Origin: Mesostigma viride
Taxonomy: Eukaryota; Streptophyta; Mesostigmatophyceae; Mesostigmatales; Mesostigmataceae
Length of the DNA: 64,000 nucleotides
Reading direction: 5' to 3'
Assembly (NCBI GenBank): GCA_009746045.1
Contig: RPFO01000296.1
Location: 1,357,775 to 1,421,774 of the forward strand
This document shows positions 53,801-61,492 of the stretch, piece by piece. The notes under the pieces were generated by a model, which ran no database searches, had not been told where the DNA came from, and saw nothing but the letters and a program-made list of their open reading frames with translations. Position 1 is the stretch's first letter. Every line of letters starts with the position of its first letter. Position numbers and translations under genes: made by a program.

Positions 53801-54961
53801 CTTGTCATTGACTGCGGCATATGAAAAGGCTCTGCCTGCGGTGAGAGAGTTTCTTGAATTTTAGTGATTGCTTTAGTGACTGCCTTTTCCATAGGCCTTT
53901 TCAAAACCGAAAAGTTTTCTCCAGTAAATTGTTAGAATTCAATGACTCCTTTAATGACTGCCTTTTCCAAAGGTTTCTTAGAAAACTAATGGTTTTTCAA
54001 TTGGGTTGTTAGAATCTAATTACTGCTGTAGTGACCGCCTTCTCTAAAGGTTTCTGAGAAGTGGGCGTTAGCCTTGCCTCACAAGGGATGGCAGCTTCCA
54101 TGTGGGCCCCTCCGGTTCCAGCGATGTCGCTGAGAATCGAAGTGAAGGTTTTGTCCCAATTACGAGCTGCATGTTTGGTTGGTAGGGCCCGTCCAGCAAG
54201 CTAGGCTCTGCGAATGGCTCGCATTGGCAGGGCATTCCCTAGCAGGGTAGAATAAGTTGTTGTGGAATAAAGAGGTCGGGAGGCTCGCATGCACAGCGAA
54301 CAACCTATATCTTCCTCGTGCCTGCCACTTGGAATGCAGGAGCTGGCCGAGGAAAGTGGGGGGAATAATGTGGACTAAGTAGGGTCCGTGTTGACTTTTG
54401 GCTGCACAACCCCTTGCCTGATGCGCATGTACAACTTGTTGTTGGATTGGTCGCGTTACTTTGGTGATGATCTGGGGTTTGGAGATTTGCGATTTGGTGG
54501 CGACCGGGGGGAATATGCGTCTCTGGCGGTGCATGCAGTGATTGTGGTGTGATTGGGCGAGAGAGGGGTCGGCATTTGCTGGACGGCAGTCGAGGTTTTA
54601 GCAGCACATGCCGGCAGGGGATTGATCAGGTGGGTAAAGGGGGGAGGGGAAGGTTCGACGTCGAAGGGGCAACTGCAACTTGCATGGTGCTTGACATGGC
54701 ATTGCTCAGACGAATCGGCCTGTTGCTGTAAGGTCTCTCTAGCCGCCACATGTGGGTGTTTGCATGACATGGCTCTAGGGTTCCTGACGTACTCCTGGAT
54801 GGCTCATTTTGGTGTATTGTTTTGCCGGTGGTCTTGGTGCAGGCGCTCCTGGCTGCATACGCATCGGCTTCGCAAACCTGCCTACATCGCTGTGCGAGGA
54901 AGCCGCAAAGCGTTTGCACGATGGCCTGACCGAGCTTGTCACACATGGAATGGCAGAATGA
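41812..54961 (+). CDS. ISS1/VAS1-like aromatic aminotransferase (PLP-dependent), nine exons
   Basis: Exons: 41812-42060, 43742-43801, 46282-46441, 47804-47910, 48770-48828, 51044-51152, 52242-52408, 53520-53722, 54843-54961. All are GT-AG and in phase, giving about 410 aa. The family is class I/II fold-type I aminotransferases, and the closest remembered relative is plant ISS1/VAS1, which transaminates aromatic amino acids or methionine with phenylpyruvate/indole-3-pyruvate and limits auxin and ethylene precursors. Motifs: LSLAQGIVHWKPP, PDDGLPELRAAL, VMVTAGANQ, MFAPYYFNHMMAFQMTG, NPANPTG, CVDNTYE (Asp contacts the PLP pyridine), FSFSKAYGMMGWRVGY (PLP Lys, about residue 237) and GAIYFFARLPE. 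The frame is open back to ATG 41596, which would add 72 Arg/Ser/Ala-rich residues, a possible transit peptide. Introns hold large arrays and junction echoes. Confidence 0.9.
43332..43500 (+). repeat. Echoes of aminotransferase exon 2 acceptor junction
   Basis: CATGGCCCACAGCTGCGCAGTGAGAACAG at 43332-43360 and GTGGCCCGCAGCTGCGCGAGGAG at 43470-43492 resemble the real junction around 43741 (GCCCACAG|CTGCGTGATGAGAACGG). Each keeps a CAG|CTGCG decoy acceptor. Confidence 0.75.
43621..43668. repeat. Interstitial telomere-like repeat
   Basis: About six CCCTAAA-type units, some imperfect (CCTTAAA, CCCTTAA), in aminotransferase intron 1, about 75 bp before exon 2. Confidence 0.85.
43881..43916 (+). repeat. 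Echo of aminotransferase exon 2 donor junction
   Basis: GGTCACCGCGGACGCCAGCC followed by TGGCAGGTGCCAACC repeats the exon 2 end (GTCACCGCGGGCGCCAACCAG|GTGGGTGCCAAC, 43781-43813). Confidence 0.8.
44160..44352. repeat. Minisatellite of about 26 bp in aminotransferase intron 2
   Basis: About eight units of GCGCTTGCTCTATT(C/T)GACTTG(A/G)AA with small length changes. Confidence 0.85.
44585..46032. repeat. (TCTCCTCCCC)n polypyrimidine tract, about 1.45 kb
   Basis: Almost purely C/T on the + strand, unit TCTCCTCCCC with occasional one-base-shorter units and rare G or A substitutions clustered near both edges. It fills most of aminotransferase intron 2. Purine-pyrimidine mirror symmetry makes triplex (H-DNA) formation plausible. 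It creates artificial open frames of more than 500 codons. Confidence 0.95.
46179..46200 (+). repeat. Echo of aminotransferase exon 3 acceptor junction
   Basis: CAGGCATTCACTAGCGTTGT repeats CAG|GCATTCACCAACGTGGT at 46279-46299, 100 bp upstream of the real exon, with an intact decoy acceptor. Confidence 0.85.
46455..46585 (+). repeat. Echoes of aminotransferase exon 3 donor junction
   Basis: GCCGGACACAGGTTAGTGGG (46455-46474) repeats the real donor at 46431-46449 (GCCAGACACAG|GTTAGTGCG). A second, longer echo at 46527-46578 (CTGGCCGGACGTGTG ... ACCGTCAACGCCACAAACCT) copies the last 60 coding bases with changes and has lost the donor. Confidence 0.85.
46586..47803. other. Aminotransferase intron 3, unique part
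   Basis: No array is evident. It holds a diverged interspersed segment with a C9 tract (46950-46960). Frames are short and lack domains. Confidence 0.4.
48829..49128 (+). repeat. 98-bp repeat starting at the aminotransferase exon 5 donor
   Basis: Three units start at 48829, 48927 and 49025, each with GTAGGTGCTCGCC(T/G)TCTTATAG, a CATGCTCTCGTGACAAGACC block and a (CCA)n run. The first unit begins exactly at the real donor (ACGA|GTAGGT), so every unit carries a copy of the 5' splice site. Confidence 0.92.
49460..49488. repeat. Interstitial telomere-like repeat
   Basis: Three to four tandem TTTAGGG units in aminotransferase intron 5, about 140 bp before the 29-bp array. Confidence 0.85.
49628..50902. 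repeat. 29-bp minisatellite, about 44 near-identical units
   Basis: The unit reads TTATCAACCACTTCATTGCC plus CATGGTCCC. Almost no variation is seen among units. Because 29 is not a multiple of three, all frames stay open, giving spurious proteins of 450-535 codons. It lies in aminotransferase intron 5. Confidence 0.96.
50937..50956 (+). repeat. Echo of aminotransferase exon 6 acceptor junction
   Basis: CCGGCAGGTACTTCCTTTCT resembles CTGGCAG|GTACTTCGTCTA at 51037-51055, 103 bp before the real exon, with an intact decoy acceptor. Confidence 0.75.
51290..51318 (+). repeat. Echo of aminotransferase exon 6 donor junction
   Basis: GGCTGGCGCGTCGGATACGT then GAATGGTGC repeats GGCTGGCGCGTGGGATAT|GTGCGTGC at 51135-51160. 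Confidence 0.8.
52037..52175 (+). repeat. Echoes of aminotransferase exon 7 acceptor half
   Basis: CAGATCGCCTATTCCTTGTT ... TGGTCCGCGGGAGCAGCTGC (52120-52174) is a roughly 55-bp copy of the real junction and exon start at 52240-52291. A weaker copy lies at 52040-52072 (GATCGCCCACTCGGCCTCCT). The first keeps an intact CAG acceptor. Confidence 0.85.
52448..52626 (+). repeat. Echoes of aminotransferase exon 7 donor half
   Basis: TGGTGCGCGACCTGATGGCC (52451-52470) and GTGGCCAGCCTTTGCACCGG followed by CCGGTGA (52599-52625) copy the exon 7 end (GGTGCGCGACCTGGTGGCCA ... ACCAACCG|GTGAG, 52374-52413). A third, shorter echo is at 52820-52840. Confidence 0.8.
52627..53519. other. Rest of aminotransferase intron 7
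   Basis: It contains an AT-rich tract (52675-52755), three diverged ATGGTTTT(A)AAC / TCCATCTCC(T/C)TATC units (53255-53370) and a C18 tract (53468-53485) that serves as the polypyrimidine tract before exon 8. Confidence 0.5.
53827..53850 (+). repeat. Echo of aminotransferase exon 8 donor junction
   Basis: GGCTCTGCCTGCGGTGAGAG repeats GGCTCCGCCTGCG|GTGAGTGAG at 53710-53730, with an intact decoy donor. Confidence 0.85.
53851..54842. other. Rest of aminotransferase intron 8
   Basis: It holds three diverged copies of a roughly 70-bp unit (53860-54060) with AGTGA(T/C)TGCCTT and CC(A/T)AAGG(T/C)(C/T)TT(T/C) blocks. No exon is supported. Confidence 0.5.
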
Positions 54962-55592
54962 TATGGATCGACTGACATAGCATTAGGATCAGAATCTATT
55001 ATTATAGCATTATTGTAGCATTAGGATCAAAATCTCTGATGATTGGAAAATAAACACTTTGTGACTTTTTGCACTCATGTGATCACTGATGGAAATTATA
55101 TTCGCTGGTTACCTAAAATGAACAGTCACGTAGGAATCGCTTACTGCATGCAAGCTCGGTCCATGCATAGTGCAAATCGCAGCTTTCCATCCCCAGGCAG
55201 GCTTCCTAGTTTACCATTGACCGTTTGCCCTCAGCTAGGCATGTATATTCAAGTCAGACAGCCATGCAACATTTGTTGGAAAAAGGCACCATCTGCACGT
55301 CAATGTCTGGGACCTCCCCGGAAGGCACGCAGTTGATGACTGTGCCATTTACCAGTTTTATCTAGGGGGGGGGGGGGGGAAGCCAAGTCGGTCATCTAAA
55401 AAATGACAGAAGTTCTCAAGTAAAAGCAAGGCGCCAGCCCGTTGCAGATGACATCACTTTCCCTCACACGAGCGCCGTGGGCGCCGGCATTTACCCGACC
55501 AACAGCTTGAAATTTCCGTCGCTAGAGCTTACGCATACGGCGCGTTGGATGACTTGTGCAAGTTTTAAAACGTCTCAAATGCTCACTGGCCC
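54962..55592. other. Convergent intergenic region with an echo of the YEATS gene end
   Basis: The aminotransferase (+) and YEATS gene (-) converge here. An AATAAA lies at about 55049. A G13 tract lies at 55365-55378. 55460-55489 (CCTCACACGAGCGCCGTGGG then CGCCGGCAT) is an imperfect copy of the YEATS stop-codon region at 55590-55619, about 130 bp away. Confidence 0.55.
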
Positions 55593-56780
55593 TCACACAA
55601 GCGCTACCGGCGCCGGCATGCCCCTGAGCCGGCTAATCTCCCCCTCCAGATCCGCCAGCTGGTGCTCCAGCTTGGACACCGCCTCCGCGACGCGCTGCCT
55701 CGCCTCCTTGAAAGCGTCCAGCTCCGCTCGCTCATCATGACTTTTGAAGCACGGCTGAAGCGCCACCATGGTGGGCGTACAGGCGACCGCCTCCTCCGAC
55801 TTGGCACCGGGAGTGTTCGCGGCAGCGAGAGCAAATGCATACGGGTCCTTGATCGCTGCCACTGAGGCCGCCCCCCCCCCGGCTGCAGCACCGGTAGTGC
55901 CTGCTGCACCTCCGCCAGAAGTACCTCCCGCACCTGCCCCACCCTCCCCGTCCCCAGCATTCACTGCATTCGCTGCTGCGTCCACCCCTCCCGGTGCCTG
56001 TGCGGGCTCCGATGACGTCGGGGCCAGCTTAGTCTCCGACGCCTCCCCCCCCTCGGTCTTGACCGCATTGTCGGTGTCCGTGCCGGCGGTTTCGGACGGC
56101 CCAGCTCCGCCTGCGGCGGCGGAGGATGCCGGAGGGAGGGGTTCCCCCGCACCGCTGGGGTTGTCCTCCGAGGGGTTCTCGGCCTTGACAGCAGGGGGGT
56201 TGGAGGCTGTGGTCTCGCCGTCGTCATCACCAGGGGTGACAGGGGGCGGCAGGGGGATGGCAGGGCGGGGGGTGTTCGCGAGGCCTGCCCGGTGGGCCAT
56301 CACGCGGTTGTAGAACGCCTCGGACGGCTCGAAGAAGACCAGCTCGTCATATTTCTCGGACACGACGGGCCGCTTGGTGTTGGGCGTGAAGCCCTCCTCC
56401 TTCGGATACAGCTGCAGGTGGTGGGAGAGCTCGAGCGGCTTCTCGCAGGCGTCGCTCGAGAAATGGATGGTGATGGCGATCTCGAACTCGCCCCACCCAG
56501 ACTCGGTGACCTGGAAGGGCGCCGCCTCGACGGACCTAGTCGGCTTGGCGAAGCTCGCGTGCAGCTGGAAGACGACCTTTTTTATGAAGTACGATATGTC
56601 GTCGTTGTCGGGGCTGCGGATGTATACGGTCCATCGGTGGGACCGGTACTCGTCCGCTTTCTTTCCCATCCAGAACGCAACGGTGCCATAGCAGATCGGA
56701 ATTACGAGTTCGGCTCCTTTGATCCGTTTTGCGGTCTTCTTACTGAGCTCGTCTGCCTTGCTGGCCTTATGCTTCTGCAT
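55593..56780 (-). CDS. YEATS-domain protein, GAS41/YAF9-like
   Basis: A single uninterrupted frame of 395 aa from ATG 56780. An upstream in-frame TTG was not used. The YEATS domain (about residues 22-160) is clear: VIPICYGTVAFWMGKK, SHRWTVYIRSPDNDD, FIKKVVFQLHASF, PFQVTESGWGEFEI, LELSHHLQLYP and VVSEKYDELVFFEP match the GAS41/YAF9/TAF14 beta-sandwich that reads acetylated or crotonylated histone lysines. Such proteins are subunits of SWR1-type H2A.Z exchange and NuA4 acetyltransferase complexes in the nucleus. A linker of about 180 residues rich in Ala, Gly, Pro and Glu follows, then a C-terminal coiled coil (about residues 345-390; RQRVAEAVSKLEHQLADLEG), the usual complex-binding segment of GAS41. 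The linker is much longer than in the animal and yeast proteins as I recall them. It is intronless, unlike its neighbours. Confidence 0.92.
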   Translation of the reverse strand: MQKHKASKADELSKKTAKRIKGAELVIPICYGTVAFWMGKKADEYRSHRWTVYIRSPDNDDISYFIKKVVFQLHASFAKPTRSVEAAPFQVTESGWGEFEIAITIHFSSDACEKPLELSHHLQLYPKEEGFTPNTKRPVVSEKYDELVFFEPSEAFYNRVMAHRAGLANTPRPAIPLPPPVTPGDDDGETTASNPPAVKAENPSEDNPSGAGEPLPPASSAAAGGAGPSETAGTDTDNAVKTEGGEASETKLAPTSSEPAQAPGGVDAAANAVNAGDGEGGAGAGGTSGGGAAGTTGAAAGGGAASVAAIKDPYAFALAAANTPGAKSEEAVACTPTMVALQPCFKSHDERAELDAFKEARQRVAEAVSKLEHQLADLEGEISRLRGMPAPVALV

Positions 56781-57384
56781 CGCTGCGACCCACAATTACC
56801 ACCTTTGCCTTCTTAGCAGCTCACAAGTTTAAGCGGCCATTCACGGACGAATGCTTTCAAGCCAAGCCATCTCACCATACCATCACATCTTATCCTTTAA
56901 AGAGCTAGGGCTATTTCCAAAACTCGTGGTCAGCGTGGTCATGCTTCAAATGGTGCCCACGGTAATGTTGCGCCCAGGCCAAACTCAGGTAGCGTTGTAA
57001 AACCGGTGACGAGCAAGGACCGAGGCATGTAAGGACATCTGTGGCAGGAAAATCACGGTTCAGATTTCGTGAGTGAATGAATGAAAATGCGTGGGCGTGC
57101 ATGCTAAACGCGCATTGCAATAATATTTGCCCATTCCAGCATTCGGCACCTTCACGCGCAAATAACTCCCTTACTCCATAGCTCGCAAGTACGTACCAAA
57201 CTTCTGTCACACCAGCCACGCCCCGTCACGTGGGGACGCCGGGACGGCGTCGCGCTGCGTACTTTAAGCCAGGGAAAGCCACCAACAGCCAAGGAATGGC
57301 TGATACGTTTTTAACCGTATTTGTTATGTAGTAAAAGCCAGTAATAAATTATTTCACACTTCTGAACTTGCGAAGTGCCAATAT
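56781..57384. other. Upstream region of the YEATS gene
   Basis: No gene is supported. It ends at the LINE target site GAATTGCGGCCCTTGG (57385-57400). The YEATS promoter should lie in the first few hundred bases, but no clear motif is seen. Confidence 0.45.
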
Positions 57385-57400
57385 GAATTGCGGCCCTTGG

Positions 57401-58913
57401 CAGCCACTCTTTTTTAATGACTTAATCACAGACGCTACTAACAAGCCCCTCGGCACTCTCCACGGACACAACCCGTATGATGGCCTTCTGCGCGCGTCAC
57501 CGCCGATTGTCAGGGTGCTGGACCTCTACCTGGGGCACGGCGCTGCGTATCGACGGCTCAGCTACGACGAGGTCAGCACTTGGGTCTCCCACATGCCCTC
57601 CCTGCAAGCGTGGCAAACTCTTATAAGTGCGATACCAGCTGCGTGGCATGCATTGATGACTGCCCCACGCAAGCCAATTATAACCGGCGACTGGGTTAGC
57701 TTCTACGCCGACGGAGTCACGCCTGCGTGCAAGGGTTTAGTCGTGACGGTTCTGCCACATGAGGGGCTCCAACTACAGCTGCTGGACGCTATTTCTGGCC
57801 ACAATGGGTGTCTGTATCAACTATCCACCTTATATGCGTACACGCCAGCTTCCCAGTGTCACCGCATACGCGTAGTCCCATGGTCTGTGCCAAGATCTTG
57901 CATGATCCAGCCGGACCCATTATCCCCGGTTGAGAGCACTACATGGCTACACGTGGGCAACACACGGCTCGATCTACTACATCTGGACCCGGTTGAATTT
58001 GGATGGGTCTTAACCAAGGGGGACATCAGAACCAGCAAATGTATCTTTGAGTACACCGCAGATTGGGGTTATGATATCTTGTTGCATACGTACCATCAGC
58101 CCCATCCGGGCCGAGCCCGCTGGGGAATACATTGGCCGGGCTACACTTGGGTTAAGATGATTACCCTGGCGGTAGACCACCCTCTCGTGGACCGCAGGGC
58201 CACTGATGTACAACACCTTTTGATGCATAGGGCGATAGGGGTCTGTGCTACGCTCCACGAGCGTTTTGGTCATGATGCATCATGCCTGTGCACGCACCCT
58301 AGTGAAACCATTGAGCACAGGTTTCTTTATTGTAATCTCCCTGGGGTTTGGACGTGGCTCATTAACATCTGGGCCGCATGGACGGCATCGCCACCCACTC
58401 TCCCAATCAGCGTGCGTACCATCATTTTCGGTATTGCTGGCACACCAGGGACCGAGCTTTCAGTTTCCCAAGCAGAATGGATATGGCTACGCACTACTAT
58501 GCTATACGCGATATGGACCATACGCAACGAGACCGTCTTTAAGGTCCGCGAGGAGTATACCCGCGGCGGCGTAGTCCGGCGCTTTATATACCTATGGAAT
58601 GCGGCTATGCGCCGCTACTGGCTGTTAGCTCAGGAACAACACAGGGTGTGGGACCCAGGGCCCAATAACGACAAGCCCAGCCCGCTCCAGCTTTTTCATG
58701 ATCTACTGGGCCGTAATCAGGTATTCACCAGTATGCCTCATGGCGACATTACTCAGGTCCAATGGCTTCCCTGGTCTAATAACGCGCCCTATTAGCCTTT
58801 CACCTGTCACCGCCACACGTGTGTGTGCCCACCTTCATTAGGATTCGCTGATACTCATTTCCCCTCTCACCTCTTTGGTCCATAATTGGCTAATAAAATA
58901 TACCCATTTCCCC
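57401..58913 (+). mobile_element. 5'-truncated LINE, copy A
   Basis: Flanked by GAATTGCGGCCCTTGG at 57385-57400 and 58914-58929. The frame is open from the insertion edge to TAG at 58795. It encodes the C-terminal part of an ORF2, including a zf-RVT-like CLCTHPSETIEHRFLYC zinc motif (C-x-C ... H ... C) and aromatic-rich VWTWLINIW. No RT core is present. An accidental ATG in the target site (57383) keeps the frame. The 3' end reads AATAAAATATACCCATTTCC then CCG with a short A run. Confidence 0.8.
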
Positions 58914-58929
58914 GAATTGCGGCCCTTGG

Positions 58930-59574
58930 TCATGATGCATCATGCCTGTGCACGCACCCTAGTGAAACCATTGAGCACAGGTTTCTTTATTGTAATCTCC
59001 CTGGGGTTTGGACGTGGCTCATTAACATCTGGGCCGCATGGACGGCATCGCCACCCACTCTCCCAATCAGCGTGCGTACCATCATTTTCGGTATTGCTGG
59101 CACACCAGGGACCGAGCTTTCAGTTTCCCAAGCAGAATGGATATGGCTACGCACTACTATGCTATACGCGATATGGACCATACGCAACGAGACCGTCTTT
59201 AAGGTCCGCGAGGAGTATACCCGCGGCGGCGTAGTCCGGCGCTTTATATACCTATGGAATGCGGCTATGCGCCGCTACTGGCTGTTAGCTCAGGAACAAC
59301 ACAGGGTGTGGGACCCAGGGCCCAATAACGACAAGCCCAGCCCGCTCCAGCTTTTTCATGATCTACTGGGCCGTAATCAGGTATTCACCAGTATGCCTCA
59401 TGGCGACATTACTCAGGTCCAATGGCTTCCCTGGTCTAATAACGCGCCCTATTAGCCTTTCACCTGTCACCGCCACACGTGTGTGTGCCCACCTTCATTA
59501 GGATTCGCTGATACTCATTTCCCCTCTCACCTCTTTGGTCCATAATTGGCTAATAAAATATACCCATTTCCCCG
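58930..59574 (+). mobile_element. 5'-truncated LINE, copy B
   Basis: It starts at the GGTCATGATGC position of copy A (58268 on) and is identical in translation to the copy A C-terminus to the TAG (59455). The 5' junction shares TTGG microhomology between target and element. It is followed by AAATTGCGGCCCTGGG (59575-59590). Confidence 0.82.
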
Positions 59575-59604
59575 AAATTGCGGCCCTGGGCCAATATGAA
59601 TTGC

Positions 59605-61000
59605 TGGACCTCTACCTGGGGCACGGCGCTGCGTATCGACGGCTCAGCTACGACGAGGTCAGCACTTGGGTCTCCCACATGCCCTCCCTGCAAGCGTGGC
59701 AAACTCTTATAAGTGCGATACCAGCTGCGTGGCATGCATTGATGACTGCCCCACGCAAGCCAATTATAACCGGCGACTGGGTTAGCTTCTACGCCGACGG
59801 AGTCACGCCTGCGTGCAAGGGTTTAGTCGTGACGGTTCTGCCACATGAGGGGCTCCAACTACAGCTGCTGGACGCTATTTCTGGCCACAATGGGTGTCTG
59901 TATCAACTATCCACCTTATATGCGTACACGCCAGCTTCCCAGTGTCACCGCATACGCGTAGTCCCATGGTCTGTGCCAAGATCTTGCATGATCCAGCCGG
60001 ACCCATTATCCCCGGTTGAGAGCACTACATGGCTACACGTGGGCAACACACGGCTCGATCTACTACATCTGGACCCGGTTGAATTTGGATGGGTCTTAAC
60101 CAAGGGGGACATCAGAACCAGCAAATGTATCTTTGAGTACACCGCAGATTGGGGTTATGATATCTTGTTGCATACGTACCATCAGCCCCATCCGGGCCGA
60201 GCCCGCTGGGGAATACATTGGCCGGGCTACACTTGGGTTAAGATGATTACCCTGGCGGTAGACCACCCTCTCGTGGACCGCAGGGCCACTGATGTACAAC
60301 ACCTTTTGATGCATAGGGCGATAGGGGTCTGTGCTACGCTCCACGAGCGTTTTGGTCATGATGCATCATGCCTGTGCACGCACCCTAGTGAAACCATTGA
60401 GCACAGGTTTCTTTATTGTAATCTCCCTGGGGTTTGGACGTGGCTCATTAACATCTGGGCCGCATGGACGGCATCGCCACCCACTCTCCCAATCAGCGTG
60501 CGTACCATCATTTTCGGTATTGCTGGCACACCAGGGACCGAGCTTTCAGTTTCCCAAGCAGAATGGATATGGCTACGCACTACTATGCTATACGCGATAT
60601 GGACCATACGCAACGAGACCGTCTTTAAGGTCCGCGAGGAGTATACCCGCGGCGGCGTAGTCCGGCGCTTTATATACCTATGGAATGCGGCTATGCGCCG
60701 CTACTGGCTGTTAGCTCAGGAACAACACAGGGTGTGGGACCCAGGGCCCAATAACGACAAGCCCAGCCCGCTCCAGCTTTTTCATGATCTACTGGGCCGT
60801 AATCAGGTATTCACCAGTATGCCTCATGGCGACATTACTCAGGTCCAATGGCTTCCCTGGTCTAATAACGCGCCCTATTAGCCTTTCACCTGTCACCGCC
60901 ACACGTGTGTGTGCCCACCTTCATTAGGATTCGCTGATACTCATTTCCCCTCTCACCTCTTTGGTCCATAATTGGCTAATAAAATATACCCATTTCCCCG
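59605..61000 (+). mobile_element. 5'-truncated LINE, copy C
   Basis: It begins at the CTGGACCTCTACC position of copy A after a target-derived CCAATATGAATTGC (59591-59604). It is identical in translation to copy A from LDLYLGHGAAYRR to the stop (60881). The tail carries the longest A run (CCCCGAAAAAATTTGCGG). Confidence 0.82.
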
Positions 61001-61027
61001 AAAAAATTTGCGGCCCTGGGTCCCTGT

Positions 61028-61197
61028 GATGACTCAGGTCCACTGGCTTCCCTGGTCACATAACGCGCCCTATTAGCCCTTCACCTGTCACCTTCACACC
61101 CGTGTGTGACCATCTCATTTAGGATTCGCTGATACTCATTTCCCCTCTCACCTCTTTGGTCCATAATTGGCTAGTAAAAAATATACCCATTTCCCCG
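61028..61197 (+). mobile_element. Very short, diverged LINE 3' end, copy D
   Basis: Only the last ~170 bp of the family, from ACTCAGGTCCACTGGCTTCC to CCCATTTCCCCG, with several substitutions relative to copies A-C, so it is older or from another source copy. Confidence 0.75.
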
Positions 61198-61492
61198 ATT
61201 AATAGGAATGGCGGGAAATAGGAAAAACGAGGAAAACTTCGCAACATCGCAATATAGCCACCACCATAGCCATATTTATTTAACGTCCAGGCATTACGAC
61301 GAACGTGCCTCGATGAATCCTGTGGTGAAGAGATGAATCAGTAATAGGTCATAATATACGTTAGCCTGCGTGACTATCCCAATCAATACCTGGGAGAATG
61401 CGGCATTTCATTAGTGACAGGCGGGATTATTCTCATGCACGCAAATTAGCGTTGATCGAGTAGCGAGCTGGTTATTTCGTTTGGCCGCAAAC
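61198..61492. other. Short intergenic stretch before the last gene
   Basis: AT-rich at first, no repeat or exon recognised. It may hold the promoter of the downstream gene. Confidence 0.4.
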
